A DNA stretch of 64,000 nt from Methylobacterium ajmalii (GCF_016613415.1 NZ_JACWCT010000027.1:18754-82753); one strand, 5' to 3'; positions 9,163-18,997 are shown, counted from the first letter of the stretch. Numbers and translations are program-made. Notes: generated by a model not told the origin, from the sequence alone.

Positions 9163-9366
9163 TCAGCGGCGGCGCGGATCGGCCGGCCGGAAGGCGCGCT
9201 CCACGGCGGCGGTGGCGCTGGCATAGGCCCGCTCCTCGCTGTCGTGCGGGCGGTCGGACCGCTCCAGCAGCTTGCCGTGCTTGCGGATCGCCCAGCCGAA
9301 CTTTCCTTTCGGGCTGGTCAGCGGGGCCACCTCGATGGTGAAGGGATAGAATTCGTTCTCGCTCAT
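9163..9366 (-). CDS. Small hypothetical protein
   Basis: A 67-residue protein starting MSENEFYPFTIEVAPL and containing a KGKFGWAIRKHGKLLERS segment, which looks like a small beta-strand domain followed by a helix rich in Ala/Arg. Its composition is balanced and not the arginine-rich bias of spurious frames, which supports a real gene. The upstream extension of the frame was excluded because it is low-complexity. No function is assigned. The neighbours are unrelated. Confidence 0.6.
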   Translation of the reverse strand: MSENEFYPFTIEVAPLTSPKGKFGWAIRKHGKLLERSDRPHDSEERAYASATAAVERAFRPADPRRR

Positions 9367-9615
9367 CTCGCGGTTTATGGCACGGAACCGCGGCCGAGGA
9401 CACACCTTCGCGGGACAGAATGCGGGAGGAACCCGCCGCTCGACGGGGCGGGGCGCGCCGTGCGATAGCCGGCCCGGTCCCGCTGCTCCGCCCGCACTGC
9501 GTTGGCGGCCGTGAGCCGACGATCCGGCGCGGCTGCCCGCGCGGTTCTTCTCCACGTTTCCCCGCCTTTACCGCCGCCCGATCGCCCCCCTGCGCGGTCC
9601 CGATGGAGTCCGACC

Positions 9616-10290
9616 TTGATTCCCTGGGTTCACCTCGACACCAGCCCGATCCCCGGCGAGACCGCATCGCTGCGCCTGATGCGGCGCGGCGACGAGTTCG
9701 CGATCGTGGTCGATTCGATCGAGCTGATGAACAGCCGCCGCAGCGGCTCGGAGCGGGCGCTCGCCTCCCTGGCCTGCGGGCGCCTGCGCGAGTGCCGGCG
9801 TCCCCGGGTGCTGATCGGGGGGCTCGGCATGGGCTTCACCCTGCGGGCGGCGCTGGACGAACTGGCTCCGGACGCGGAGGTCGTCGTCGCCGAGCTGGTC
9901 CCCGCCGTCGTCGCCTGGGCGCGGGGCCCGCTCGCGCATCTCTTCGCCGGCAGCCTCGACGATCCCCGCGTCACCCTGCGGGAGACCGACGTCCACCACG
10001 TGATCGATCGCGGACCGGGCGCCTACGACGCCATCCTGCTCGACGTGGACAACGGTCCCGAGGGGCTGGTGCAGCAGACCAACGACCGCCTCTACGACGT
10101 CGCCGGCCTCGGCCGGGCGCACCGGGCCCTCAAGCCGGGTGGCCTCCTCGGAGTCTGGTCGGAGCGCCCCGACCGCAAGTTCAAGTCCCGGCTCCAGCGC
10201 GGCGGCTTCACGGTCGAGGAGCACAAGGTCCGCTCGGCCGGCAGCGGCGGCCGGCACGTGGTCTGGATCGGCGAGAAGACAGCCGCGTAG
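9616..10290 (+). CDS. Spermidine-synthase-fold SAM-dependent protein
   Basis: A 224-residue class I methyltransferase-like protein. The SAM/dcSAM-binding loop is VLIGGLGMGFTLRAAL (motif I). An acidic AELVPAVV stretch (motif II) and DAILLDVDNGPEGL (motif IV region) follow. It resembles proteins annotated as spermidine synthase-like. The N-terminal tetramerisation domain is short, so a true polyamine role is uncertain. The start is probably a TTG at 9616, with GGAG about 8 bases upstream; the frame continues upstream but is not protein-like. A second protein of the same fold occurs at 26126-26944. Confidence 0.78.
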   Translation: MIPWVHLDTSPIPGETASLRLMRRGDEFAIVVDSIELMNSRRSGSERALASLACGRLRECRRPRVLIGGLGMGFTLRAALDELAPDAEVVVAELVPAVVAWARGPLAHLFAGSLDDPRVTLRETDVHHVIDRGPGAYDAILLDVDNGPEGLVQQTNDRLYDVAGLGRAHRALKPGGLLGVWSERPDRKFKSRLQRGGFTVEEHKVRSAGSGGRHVVWIGEKTAA

Positions 10291-10388
10291 CGATAGGGAA
10301 TGAGACCCGGCGCGTCCAAGCGCGCCGGGACCTCCAATTCCGGCGGACGGGGCCGGGCCGCGAGCGACCGGCTTCGTCCCGACAGCCG

Positions 10389-11372
10389 TCAGGCGGCGAT
10401 CCAGGCGAAGCGCTCGGCCTCGTCCCAGGCACAAGCCTCGCCGAGGCTGTGGGCGAACACCCCCGAGAGCCGCGCCCGCTCGGCCTCGACCACCGGCCCA
10501 TCGACCGCGACCGGACGGCAGCGGGCGGAGAGCCCCGGCACGACGAAGTCGGGATTGTGCAGGGCGTGGTCGGAGCCTTCCGTGAAGAACGGCCGGTCGC
10601 CCCAGTCGAGGTAGCTCTCGGCCGCCAGGCCCTCGGCGAGCAGGATGTCGTGGGCGTCGAGCTCGACGTGCCAGTAGGTCACGGAAGCGGCCGGCTCGCG
10701 CGCGATGGTGGTGCCGTTGATCAGGCACATCACCGGGACGAGGTGACCGCCCGCGCCGTTCGCGTCGGCACCGACCAGCACCGGGTGGCCGGGCGAGAGC
10801 GAGAGGTCGCGGGTGGGCAGCCCGCCGCCGAAGGCGCCGGCGCGGATGCGGACGGGCTGCTGGTCGTGGGGCAGGCTCCCGCCCGCGCCGTCGAGGGTGC
10901 GGTGCCCGATCCAGATCACCGGTCGCAGGGCGCCGGAGGCGGTCACTGCCCGATCGCCGACCTGCAAATCCTCGACCGCGACCTCGCCGCGATCCGTGCG
11001 GATCAGCGTGCCGGTGGTGAAGCAGACCGGCGCGTAGTCGGTCGGGGTGTTGTTGCCGTCGAAGGTGACGCGCTGGCGCGGCGCGAGCGTGGTGTTCGAC
11101 AGGACGTAGCGGGTGGTCGGGTTGGCCGGATCGTTCGTGAACTGGATCATGTTCGACGAGTCGTACTGCGTCGCGTACAGCGTCTTCGTCGTGGAGGCCG
11201 TCTCGGCCGGGAAGATGCCCGTGGCCTGGACCGTGTCGCCGACCTTGTTGACCGTGCCGGTCACCGTGATGCTCGACGTCGAGACGTCGTCGATGCCGAA
11301 GCCCGCCGACGGGGCGCCGTCGTCCGAGCCGACGAAACCGGCGCCGTACACTGTATTGTTGAAGGTCGGCAT
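10389..11372 (-). CDS. Hint (Hedgehog/intein)-domain protein
   Basis: A 327-residue protein. Residues 1-110 form a Thr/Ser/Asn-rich beta-type region resembling repeats of secreted adhesins. From Cys117 a Hint_2 domain begins (CFTTGTLIRTDRGEVAVEDLQVGD), followed by a SPGHPVLV block that matches the intein-type TxxH position, and it runs to the C-terminus. Hint domains self-cleave at the N-terminal cysteine. In bacterial proteins of this layout they probably process or attach the N-terminal part. There is no signal peptide, so export would need another route such as type I secretion. GGGGAG lies about 10 bases before the ATG. Confidence 0.82.
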   Translation of the reverse strand: MPTFNNTVYGAGFVGSDDGAPSAGFGIDDVSTSSITVTGTVNKVGDTVQATGIFPAETASTTKTLYATQYDSSNMIQFTNDPANPTTRYVLSNTTLAPRQRVTFDGNNTPTDYAPVCFTTGTLIRTDRGEVAVEDLQVGDRAVTASGALRPVIWIGHRTLDGAGGSLPHDQQPVRIRAGAFGGGLPTRDLSLSPGHPVLVGADANGAGGHLVPVMCLINGTTIAREPAASVTYWHVELDAHDILLAEGLAAESYLDWGDRPFFTEGSDHALHNPDFVVPGLSARCRPVAVDGPVVEAERARLSGVFAHSLGEACAWDEAERFAWIAA

Positions 11373-11965
11373 GGCAGTGCGCTCCCCGTTTTATTGGTAT
11401 GGTCGAAATCGATCTCAGGCATCGCGAAGGGGCGCGCATCCGCGGGGCGGTGCGTGGTCCCTCTCTCTCTCTGCATCGTGGCAGCCGTGGCGGCGACGGG
11501 AGCAGGATATGCACGCCGCATGGCGTCGCGACAGCCGGTCGTGAGAACAATCCCGGCGTATTTGCGGGCGATGTTGCTTTGCGATGACAGGATCTTGGCA
11601 TCCTGTCGGCCAGGTACCATCGCTTTCTCGGGGTTAGGAAGGGATTTTGCCTGATTATCCCGAAGGGGATTGCCTATTTTTCCCGTCTCTTCGTCTTTCG
11701 ATGCCCGATCAGGCGTATCGCGGCAGCGTCGGGAGAGCGTCGGCAGGATCTGGTGGGGGCGCTTGCCCGATGGCAAGCATCGGCTTCTTCATCGCCCATC
11801 GGACGGGCCGCCATCGCTCGACAGGGGATCGCGGAGCGACGCCGGAACCGGCGTCGCTCCCGCATCCGGGGCATCTCTCGCCGCTCCGGCCTCCGCCCCG
11901 CCGCGGCAGGTCTGCCACCTTGGGAGGAATGAGAACCGCGCTCCATCCCGGACACGCCCGCCGGC
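11373..11965. other. Long intergenic region
   Basis: No gene is supported in this ~590 bp. The part next to the Hint gene is less GC-rich and probably holds its promoter. The other end contains the strong hairpin at 11833-11860. Open frames across it have arginine/proline-rich translations typical of non-coding GC-rich DNA. Confidence 0.6.
11833..11860 (-). terminator. Hairpin downstream of the alpha-2-macroglobulin gene
   Basis: GGAGCGACGCCGG and CCGGCGTCGCTCC form a perfect 13-bp stem separated by two adenines. It lies 105 bp past the stop codon of the macroglobulin gene. There is no T-tract, so it may work as a Rho-assisted or RNA-stabilising 3' structure rather than a classical intrinsic terminator. 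Confidence 0.5.
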
Positions 11966-14900
11966 CTACCGCGCCGCGCCGACCTCCAGCGTCCCGAAGG
12001 CCGTGCGGCCGTAGCGCTCGGGCCGGTACATGTCCTCGATCGTCGCCGCCGGGTGGACGTAGCGGCCCGGCGTCACCGCCCGCACCGTGTAGGCGACGCT
12101 GAAGAACGCGGACTGGCTCGGGTCGCGGTCGTAGGCCGCGACGAAGCGGTCGTCGCGGAACTCGGTGTGGGTGGGCTTCACGTCGGATTTCGCCCAGGCG
12201 AGGCCGGCGGTGGCGTCGGCGTCGAGGAGCTTCGGGTTGTCGATCTCGAGGCCCGCCGGCAGGCGGTCGACGAGGAGGAGGCGCCCGGCGCTGGCCTTGG
12301 CCTCGGTCACCTTCAGCACCACCACCAGCCGGTCGTTCTGGCGCAGCTGGGCGAGGTCGGCCGGGCTGCCGTCGAGGCGGTGGTAGCTGCGCTCGACCGT
12401 GTAGCCCTTGGCGGCAGCGGGCTCCGGTACCGCCGGATTGCCGGAAATGCCGAGGCTGATCGGAACCGGGGTGCTGCCGCGGTTCGTCACCGTCACGGGC
12501 CTGGTGTCCAGCGCCGCCCCCGGGAAGGTGCGGTAGAGCGCGCCCGCCACCGGCGCGCCGTCGAGGGCGAGGGCGGGTGTCTCCTTCGCGTCCGTCGCCG
12601 TGTCCTTGGCGAGCTCGGCGGCTGCCAGCACCATCCAGGCCTGTTCCTGGGTGCTGGTCGCCCGGCCGGAAGTCCGCTCCTCGCCGACCACGGTGCCGAG
12701 CGGCCCGATCGCGTCGCGGGCGATGCCGGTCTCGGCGGCGAGCGCGATCAGCCCGGCGCCGTCGCGCAGGCGCGAGCCGTAATCGGCCCGGTAGGTGCCG
12801 GCATCGCGCTCGGCCTTGAGCGCCGCCACAGCGGCCTCGAAGGCGGTGCGGGCCCGGGTCCGGTCGCCGAGCAGCGCCAGCGCCGCGGCGATCTGGCCGC
12901 GGGCGAGCGGGGTCGAGAAGGCGGCGAGCTTGGTGTCGGCGAGGTAGCGCAGGTCCCCCATCACCGGGCGGCCGTTGCGGGCGAGCACGTAGGCCGCGTA
13001 GGCGAGATCGAGGCCGCCCTCGGTGACGTCGTTGGCGTTCGCCACCGTGTTGCGCAGCCGGTCGAGCGCGAGGATCAGCGCCGGCGGCGGCACCGCGAAA
13101 CCCTTCTCCTTCGCCCGGGTCAGGAAGTCGGTGGCGTAGGCGGTGAGCCAGAGGTCCTCGGCATTCCCCGCCGACCACAGCCCGAAGGCGCCGCTCGCAT
13201 CCTGGCGCGACAGCACCCGGTCGATCGCGCTCCGCACCCGCTCGTCGGCGGTGCCGTCGAGGCCGAGTTGCGAGAGCGCCGCCAGGCGGTTGACCGAGAG
13301 GAGCGGCAGGGCCCGGCTCACCACCTGCTCGGTGCAGCCGTAGGGGTAGCGGTCGAGGGCCAGGAGCAGGGCCGGTACGTCGATGCCCGACAGGGGCGAG
13401 GCGGCGAGCGTCACCGCGCCGGTGCCGGGGATCACCTCGGCGAGGAGGTCGCCCGAGAGGGTCAGGCTGGCGCCGGGCTCCAGGGTGCGGACCTCCCGGC
13501 GCAGCAGCGTCCCGGTCCCGGGCTGGATCGCGAGGGTGAAGCTCTGGCCGGCGGGTTCGGTCAGCCCCGGTCCGGTCAGCCGCAGGTCGACCCGGGCGAG
13601 GCCCGGCCCGGCGGCGGTGAGCGGGATCTCGACGCTGGTGCGCCCGCCCGCCGCGAGGGGCAGGGAGCGGGTCAGCGCGCCTGCCGGCGCGATGGCCGGG
13701 CCGGCGAGGTCGACGTCGACCGCGTAGTCGCCCGCCGCCCCCTCGACGTTGTCGAGGGCGACGTGGAGGCGCGAGCGGTCGCCGACGGCGAGGAAGCGCG
13801 GCAGGGTGCCGCTCGCCACCACGGGATCGCGGATCACCACGTCGGCGGAGGCCGCGCCGACGCGCGCGGCGCTCCAGGCCGTCGCCATCACCCGGGCGGT
13901 GCCGTTGAAGGCCGGCAGGGGGAAGCTCACCTCGGCCCGCCCGTCCGGGCCGACCGTGACGACGCCCGAGTAGCGGGCGAGCGGCGCCTGGGCGGGCGGC
14001 GCGCCGTCGAGCTCGGCGCCGCCGGCATCGCCGCCGGAGCGGATCGCGCCGAGCGTGCCCTGCATCCCGTCGATCAGGTAGCCGTAGAGGTCGCGGATCT
14101 CGGCCGAGAGCGCCTTCTGGCCGAAGAAGAACCCGAACGGGTCGGGGGTCGCGTAGCGGGTGAGGTTGAGGATGCCGACATCGACCGCCGCCACGACCAC
14201 CCGGGCCTCCTCGCCGGCTTTCAGTCCGGTGAGCCGGATCGGCAGGCGCAGCTCGCCCCGGGGCCGCACCTTCTCGGGCGCTTCGAGGGCCACCCCGAGG
14301 GTGCGGGCGTCCCGGTCGATCCCGAACCAGGCCAGTCCCATCGCCCGGCCGGGCAGGCGCTTGGCCGCCTGGTCGAGGGGCCGGTAGGCGGTGGCGACGA
14401 GGTAGGCGCCCGCGCCCCATTCGGGCTTCACCGGAATCTCGACGGTGGCGCCGGTGGCCGGCAGGTCGAGGGTGCGGATCTCCTGCACCTTGTCGCTCAC
14501 CACCGCGACGGTGGCGGTGCCGGCAAAGCGCGGCCGCAGCTGCGCCTTCAGGGTGGTGCCGGAGGCGTAGGACTCGCTGTCGAGGGTGAGGTCGAGGAGG
14601 TCGGGCGCGTCGGCGCTCTCGCCCCCGCTCCAGCCGACGCCGAACGACAGGCTTGCAGCCTCGAATCCGGGCGCCCGCACCTCCAGCCGGTAGGTGCCGA
14701 GATCGACCGGCATCGCGAGCTTTGCCGGCGTGCCGCTCTCCAGGGCCGCGCGGCCGCTGGCGACCTTGGTGGTGGTCTTCACCGGCTCGTAGGCCCAGCG
14801 CCCGTCGGCCCGGTACCATTGGTAGCGCCGCTCGACCCGCAGCAGGGTCCAGGTCGCCTCGGCCTGGAGCCGGGTCCCGTCGGGCCGGGCGGCGGCGACC

Positions 14901-17278
14901 TCGAAGGTCGCGCTCGCGCCCTCCCGCAAGGCGCCGAAGGTCTTCCTGATGCCGAGCACCGGGCCCGCCGGCAGGATCGGCAGGGTCACGCTGCGCTGCA
15001 CCGCCCGGCCGCCGGGCTCGCCGACCTGGAGCGATACCTTGGCCTCGAACGGCCGCGGCCCGCCGATTGCCGGCACCGGCGCCCGCACGGTGGCGCGCCC
15101 CTGCGGGTCGGTGGCGACGGGCGCGTCGAGCTCCGCCGTCACCGGCTCGATGCGCTCGTCGTCGAGGCCGGTCGAGAAATCCTCGAAGCCCTTGATGCCG
15201 GTGCGGGCGGCCGGCTGTACCGCGACCGCGCCGGTGACGGAGAGGCCGGCCCCGGGCGCGCCGTAGAGGTAGCGCGCGCTCACCGCCACCGTCGCGGGCT
15301 CGCCCGGGCGCAGCGCCGCCTCGGCGGGGGTGAGCGTCACGTCGAGGCGCTCGGGCACGTAATCCTCGACCAGGAAGCTCGCCTCGCCGACCGGCGCCGC
15401 CTTCGGGTCGGTATAGGCCGCGACCCGCCAGGTGCCGGCCTGCGCCCCGGGGAGCAGCGGCAACGAGACCGCGCGGCCGCCCAGGCCGCCATCCGCCGCC
15501 TGGACCCGGCGGTACTCGACCCCGTCCGGGCGCTTGGCCACCAGGGTGAGCGGCAGGGCCGGGATCGCCGCGCCCTTGGCGTCGCGCAAGAGCGCGGTGA
15601 GCTGCACCGTCTCGCCGGAGCGGTAGACCCCGCGCTCGGGGTAGAGGTAGGCCTCGGCCGCGCCCGGCGCCGGCCGGCCCTTCACGCCGCGATCGGCGAG
15701 GTCGAAGGCGCTCAGCGACAGATCGAGGAAGCCGTAATCCTCGCCGAGCCGCGCCACGACGAGGCTCGGACTGGCCCCGCCCTCGCCGCGGGACAGCCCC
15801 GGATCGAAGGCGGCATGGCCTTGCGCGTCGGTCGCGCGGGTCGCCAGCACCTCGTTGTTGCGGGCGACGAGGCGGATCTCGGCCCCCTTCAGCACCCCGG
15901 CCGAGGCCAGCGAGCGGGCGAGCACATGGATCCCGTCCGGGCCCTTGAAGGCGGTGAGGCCGAGATCCGAGACCACGAACCACTGCGTCGCCTCGGTCTC
16001 GTAGCCGCCCTCCTCGTCGGCGAGCGCCGCGGTGCCGCTCGGGCGCGCCGACATCACGTAGAGGCCGGGCTCGATCCTGCCGACCGCCTGCAGGACCGGG
16101 AAGGCGGTCACCGCCTCGCGGTTCACCTCCGCGGGCGCGGTGTCGAGCGTGCCCTTCCAGACCCGCTGGCCACGCTCGCGGGCGATGGTGCGCAGGCCGC
16201 TGCCCGAGAGCTGCGATAAAAATTCGTCGGTGCGAAGCGCCGGCAGGAGGCCGCGGTCGCCTATCCGCACCACCTCGACGTCGAGCTTCGGCGCGTTGAC
16301 CGAGATGAGTGGCACCCCGGCCTGGCCGGTGCGGGGCAGCACGTAGTTGCGCCCGGTGAAGCGGGCCTGCGGGCTGCGGTCGCGGACGTAGAGGTCGTAA
16401 TCGGCGGCCTTGCGCAGGCTCTCGCCGACGCTCGACGGCAGGCCCTGGCGCAGCACCACCCCGTAGCGCTCGCCGTGGCGCAAGCCGTCGACGCAGACTT
16501 GCTGCCCCTGCGCCGTCACGGCGGCGTCGCCGGTTCCCGACACGGCGACGAAGGGGGCGATCTCGGTCTTCGGGTCGAGGGCCTCCGAGAAGGTGAAGCA
16601 GGCCCGCGGCGCGGCGGCGTCGGAATCGACCTTGTAGTCGAGCACCCGGAAGCCGTGGGCGTCGCGCAGGGCCTCGTAGGTCTTGGCGGTCTCCGCGTCG
16701 CGGGCGAGCGCCAGGCTCGCCGCATAGGCCTCGAGCGCCGGACGCCAGCTCTCCTGCTTGGCCTGGGCGGCGCCGAGCAGAGCGAGCGCCCTGGCCTCGT
16801 CGGCCGGCGAGGTCGCGCGCTGGTAGGCCAGGTAGGCGCCGGCCCGGGCCTCGGTCTTCAGCGTCTGGTTGGTCTCGTAATCGTCGTTCTCGGCGCCGTT
16901 GGCGGCCTCCGCGAGGGCGTACCAGTTGCGCCAGTCGGCCGGCTCGGCCACGGCGGCGCGGCGGAAGGCGACGAGCGCCCCGTCGAGGTCGTCCTTGGTG
17001 CGCGCGGTCTCCGCCTCGCGGCGCCACTGCGCCGCGGTCTTGGCCCCCGCTCCGCCCTCGCCCTGCAGCCGGGCTTCGAGGCGAACCGCGTCGCTGGCGA
17101 GGGCGGGGCGGACGTAGCTCTTGGGGACCTGGCTCTTGGGCGCCGACTGGACCAGGGCGGCGCGGCGGGGGGCCGGGCCCGCCGGCTGCTGGGCCGCGGC
17201 CGGACCGAACGCCAGGACCGTGGCCGAGAGACCCGCCAGGAAGCCGGCGACGTGCCCGACCCGGGTGATGATCGTCAT
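11966..17278 (-). CDS. Bacterial alpha-2-macroglobulin family protein
   Basis: A 1770-residue exported protein with a signal peptide (about 1-29, ending at AAAQ). The N-terminal ~200 residues are helical and TPR-like. A long series of macroglobulin beta-domains follows. The bait/A2M core contains the YGYLIDGMQGTLGAI and YSGVVTVGPDGRAEVSFPLPAFNGTARVMATAWS segments. The thioester domain carries YPYGCTEQ with Cys1315 and Gln1318, so the covalent trap is intact. Bacterial homologues trap foreign proteases in the periplasm. They are usually paired with penicillin-binding protein 1C, but pbpC is absent here, and the divergent neighbour encodes a different envelope protein. Length fits the YfaS-like class (about 1500-1900 residues). 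Confidence 0.93.
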   Translation of the reverse strand: MTIITRVGHVAGFLAGLSATVLAFGPAAAQQPAGPAPRRAALVQSAPKSQVPKSYVRPALASDAVRLEARLQGEGGAGAKTAAQWRREAETARTKDDLDGALVAFRRAAVAEPADWRNWYALAEAANGAENDDYETNQTLKTEARAGAYLAYQRATSPADEARALALLGAAQAKQESWRPALEAYAASLALARDAETAKTYEALRDAHGFRVLDYKVDSDAAAPRACFTFSEALDPKTEIAPFVAVSGTGDAAVTAQGQQVCVDGLRHGERYGVVLRQGLPSSVGESLRKAADYDLYVRDRSPQARFTGRNYVLPRTGQAGVPLISVNAPKLDVEVVRIGDRGLLPALRTDEFLSQLSGSGLRTIARERGQRVWKGTLDTAPAEVNREAVTAFPVLQAVGRIEPGLYVMSARPSGTAALADEEGGYETEATQWFVVSDLGLTAFKGPDGIHVLARSLASAGVLKGAEIRLVARNNEVLATRATDAQGHAAFDPGLSRGEGGASPSLVVARLGEDYGFLDLSLSAFDLADRGVKGRPAPGAAEAYLYPERGVYRSGETVQLTALLRDAKGAAIPALPLTLVAKRPDGVEYRRVQAADGGLGGRAVSLPLLPGAQAGTWRVAAYTDPKAAPVGEASFLVEDYVPERLDVTLTPAEAALRPGEPATVAVSARYLYGAPGAGLSVTGAVAVQPAARTGIKGFEDFSTGLDDERIEPVTAELDAPVATDPQGRATVRAPVPAIGGPRPFEAKVSLQVGEPGGRAVQRSVTLPILPAGPVLGIRKTFGALREGASATFEVAAARPDGTRLQAEATWTLLRVERRYQWYRADGRWAYEPVKTTTKVASGRAALESGTPAKLAMPVDLGTYRLEVRAPGFEAASLSFGVGWSGGESADAPDLLDLTLDSESYASGTTLKAQLRPRFAGTATVAVVSDKVQEIRTLDLPATGATVEIPVKPEWGAGAYLVATAYRPLDQAAKRLPGRAMGLAWFGIDRDARTLGVALEAPEKVRPRGELRLPIRLTGLKAGEEARVVVAAVDVGILNLTRYATPDPFGFFFGQKALSAEIRDLYGYLIDGMQGTLGAIRSGGDAGGAELDGAPPAQAPLARYSGVVTVGPDGRAEVSFPLPAFNGTARVMATAWSAARVGAASADVVIRDPVVASGTLPRFLAVGDRSRLHVALDNVEGAAGDYAVDVDLAGPAIAPAGALTRSLPLAAGGRTSVEIPLTAAGPGLARVDLRLTGPGLTEPAGQSFTLAIQPGTGTLLRREVRTLEPGASLTLSGDLLAEVIPGTGAVTLAASPLSGIDVPALLLALDRYPYGCTEQVVSRALPLLSVNRLAALSQLGLDGTADERVRSAIDRVLSRQDASGAFGLWSAGNAEDLWLTAYATDFLTRAKEKGFAVPPPALILALDRLRNTVANANDVTEGGLDLAYAAYVLARNGRPVMGDLRYLADTKLAAFSTPLARGQIAAALALLGDRTRARTAFEAAVAALKAERDAGTYRADYGSRLRDGAGLIALAAETGIARDAIGPLGTVVGEERTSGRATSTQEQAWMVLAAAELAKDTATDAKETPALALDGAPVAGALYRTFPGAALDTRPVTVTNRGSTPVPISLGISGNPAVPEPAAAKGYTVERSYHRLDGSPADLAQLRQNDRLVVVLKVTEAKASAGRLLLVDRLPAGLEIDNPKLLDADATAGLAWAKSDVKPTHTEFRDDRFVAAYDRDPSQSAFFSVAYTVRAVTPGRYVHPAATIEDMYRPERYGRTAFGTLEVGAAR

Positions 17279-17515
17279 GACCGGCCTGTCCCCATTTCCT
17301 CGCCCGGCCGGAGCCTAGTGCAGCGTGCGGCCGCGGTGCAATCCGACCTCGCGCCGGTTCGGATGGAATTCGCGGGCTTTCGCGGTGGCGCGAGATCTTG
17401 CGCCGACCACGCTTTGCTTTTCTCGAGCCTGCCGGCCGGTCCGCGACGCCGGCGGGACCCTGGAAGTCCGGCGCCGCCTCTGCCAAGGTCGGGCATCGAT
17501 CTTCCGGAGAGCCCG

Positions 17516-18985
17516 ATGCCGCGCCCCGCCCGCCTGCTCGCCGCCGGTCTGCTGCCGCTCCTCGCCGGCGGGATCTCCATCGCCCACGCGCAGGCGCCGC
17601 TACCGGGCGGCGCGCCCGCCGCGACTGTACCCGCCGCGGGTGCGCCCGCCGCCAAGGCCCCTGCGCCGCGTCCCGCCGGGCCGACGGCGCCCGATCCGGC
17701 CTTCGAGGCGGCCCGCGCCGCCTTCGAGGCCCGGCCCGAGGCCGAGCGGCGGGCGGTGCAGGACGCCCTGGTCTGGGCCGGCAGCTACAACAGCGTCGTC
17801 ACCGGCACCTTCGGCCGGCGCACCTACGAGGCGATCGGGGCCTGGCAGTCCCGGGGCGGCGCTGCCTCTGCGACCGGCGTCTTGGACGAGGCTGGCCGCG
17901 GAGCCCTGCTGGCGGCCGGGGAGGCCGCCCGCAAGGCGGCGCGCTTCACCGTCGCGGCCGATCCCGCGACCGGCCTCGTCCTCGGGATACCGGAGCGGCT
18001 GCTGTCGAAGCGCAGCCGCATCGCCGGCGGCACCCGCTGGCAGAGCCCGGACGGGCGCGTCACCCTCGACACCCGGGCCTACGCTCCCGGCGAGGCCGAC
18101 CTCGACACCCTCCACGCCCAGGCCGCCGCGGCGACGCCCGAGCGCAAGGTGACCTACAGCCTCAAGCGCCCGGACTTCACCGTGGTCACCGGCGAGACGC
18201 CGACGGGCAAGTTCTACATCCGCACCGCCGCCGGGGCCGCCGGCCTGCGCGGCTTCACCCTCTCGTACGACAAGGGCTCGGCCCGGGAGATGGACCGGCT
18301 GGTGATCGCCATCGCCAACAGCTTCGTGCCGTTTCCGGGCGAGTCCGCGCCGCCCCCGCCGCGCCCGATGGCCGCCACGGCGCCGGATCCTGGCGCCAAG
18401 GGGCCGGCACCGGCCGGCCTAGCCGCACCCGTAGCCGGGCCTGTCGCCGCCACCGGGATCGTCGTCGGCCCCCGCCGGGTCGTCGCGGTGCTGCCGGCCG
18501 CCTGTTCGGCGCCGCGGATCGCCGGCGAGCCGGCCCGGATCCTGCGGCGCGACGAGGCCGCCGGCCTCGTGCTCCTCGAAGGACAAGCTCCGGCGGGCGC
18601 CGCCCTCGCCCTCGCGGCCGCGCCGCCGAGGCCCGAGGAGGCCGTGGTCGTGGTCGCCGCGGGGGCGGAGGGACCGACCGTGACGACCGGAGAGATCGCG
18701 GCCGGCGGCGTGCTCGCCCCGCTCCAGCCGGGGGCGGCCGGCGCGCCGGTCCTCGACCGGGCGGGACGCCTCCTCGGCCTCGTCGCCCGCCTGCCGGCCC
18801 AGCCGCGCCTCGTCGCCGGCATCGTGCCGCCGCTCACCCATCCGCTCGTCGGGGCGGCGGCGCTGAAGGCGCTGCTCGGCGCGGAGGCCCCGGCCTCGCC
18901 CGCGAGCGAGGCAAAGCCGCTCACCGCCGGGGCGATCGCGGGCCGCGTCGCCGGGGCGGTGGTGGCCCTGCGCTGCGGGCCGTGA
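17516..18985 (+). CDS. Secreted protein with peptidoglycan-binding-like domain and inactive trypsin-like domain
   Basis: A 489-residue protein. The signal peptide spans about residues 1-25 (ending AHAQ). A proline/alanine-rich linker and a peptidoglycan-binding-1-like helical domain follow (about 75-140; LVWAGSYNSVVTGTFGRRTYEAI, then a GVLDEAGRGALL end). A central beta region runs from about 145 to 260. The C-terminal part (about 315-475) has the spacing of a trypsin-like fold, but the serine loop reads GAAGAPVLDRAGRLLG where active enzymes have GNSGGP, and no catalytic His is evident. It is therefore probably a pseudoprotease. The ATG at 17516 has GGAGA seven bases upstream. It is divergent from the macroglobulin gene, which suggests a shared envelope role. 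Confidence 0.8.
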   Translation: MPRPARLLAAGLLPLLAGGISIAHAQAPLPGGAPAATVPAAGAPAAKAPAPRPAGPTAPDPAFEAARAAFEARPEAERRAVQDALVWAGSYNSVVTGTFGRRTYEAIGAWQSRGGAASATGVLDEAGRGALLAAGEAARKAARFTVAADPATGLVLGIPERLLSKRSRIAGGTRWQSPDGRVTLDTRAYAPGEADLDTLHAQAAAATPERKVTYSLKRPDFTVVTGETPTGKFYIRTAAGAAGLRGFTLSYDKGSAREMDRLVIAIANSFVPFPGESAPPPPRPMAATAPDPGAKGPAPAGLAAPVAGPVAATGIVVGPRRVVAVLPAACSAPRIAGEPARILRRDEAAGLVLLEGQAPAGAALALAAAPPRPEEAVVVVAAGAEGPTVTTGEIAAGGVLAPLQPGAAGAPVLDRAGRLLGLVARLPAQPRLVAGIVPPLTHPLVGAAALKALLGAEAPASPASEAKPLTAGAIAGRVAGAVVALRCGP

Positions 18986-18997
18986 GCCCGTTCGCGG

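Noticed and set aside
12053..16219. A 1388-codon open frame opposite the alpha-2-macroglobulin gene
   Set aside because: Its translation is dominated by Gly, Arg, Ala and His with no recognisable domain. In DNA this GC-rich, long antisense frames arise because stop codons are rare. The opposite strand holds a full-length recognised protein.
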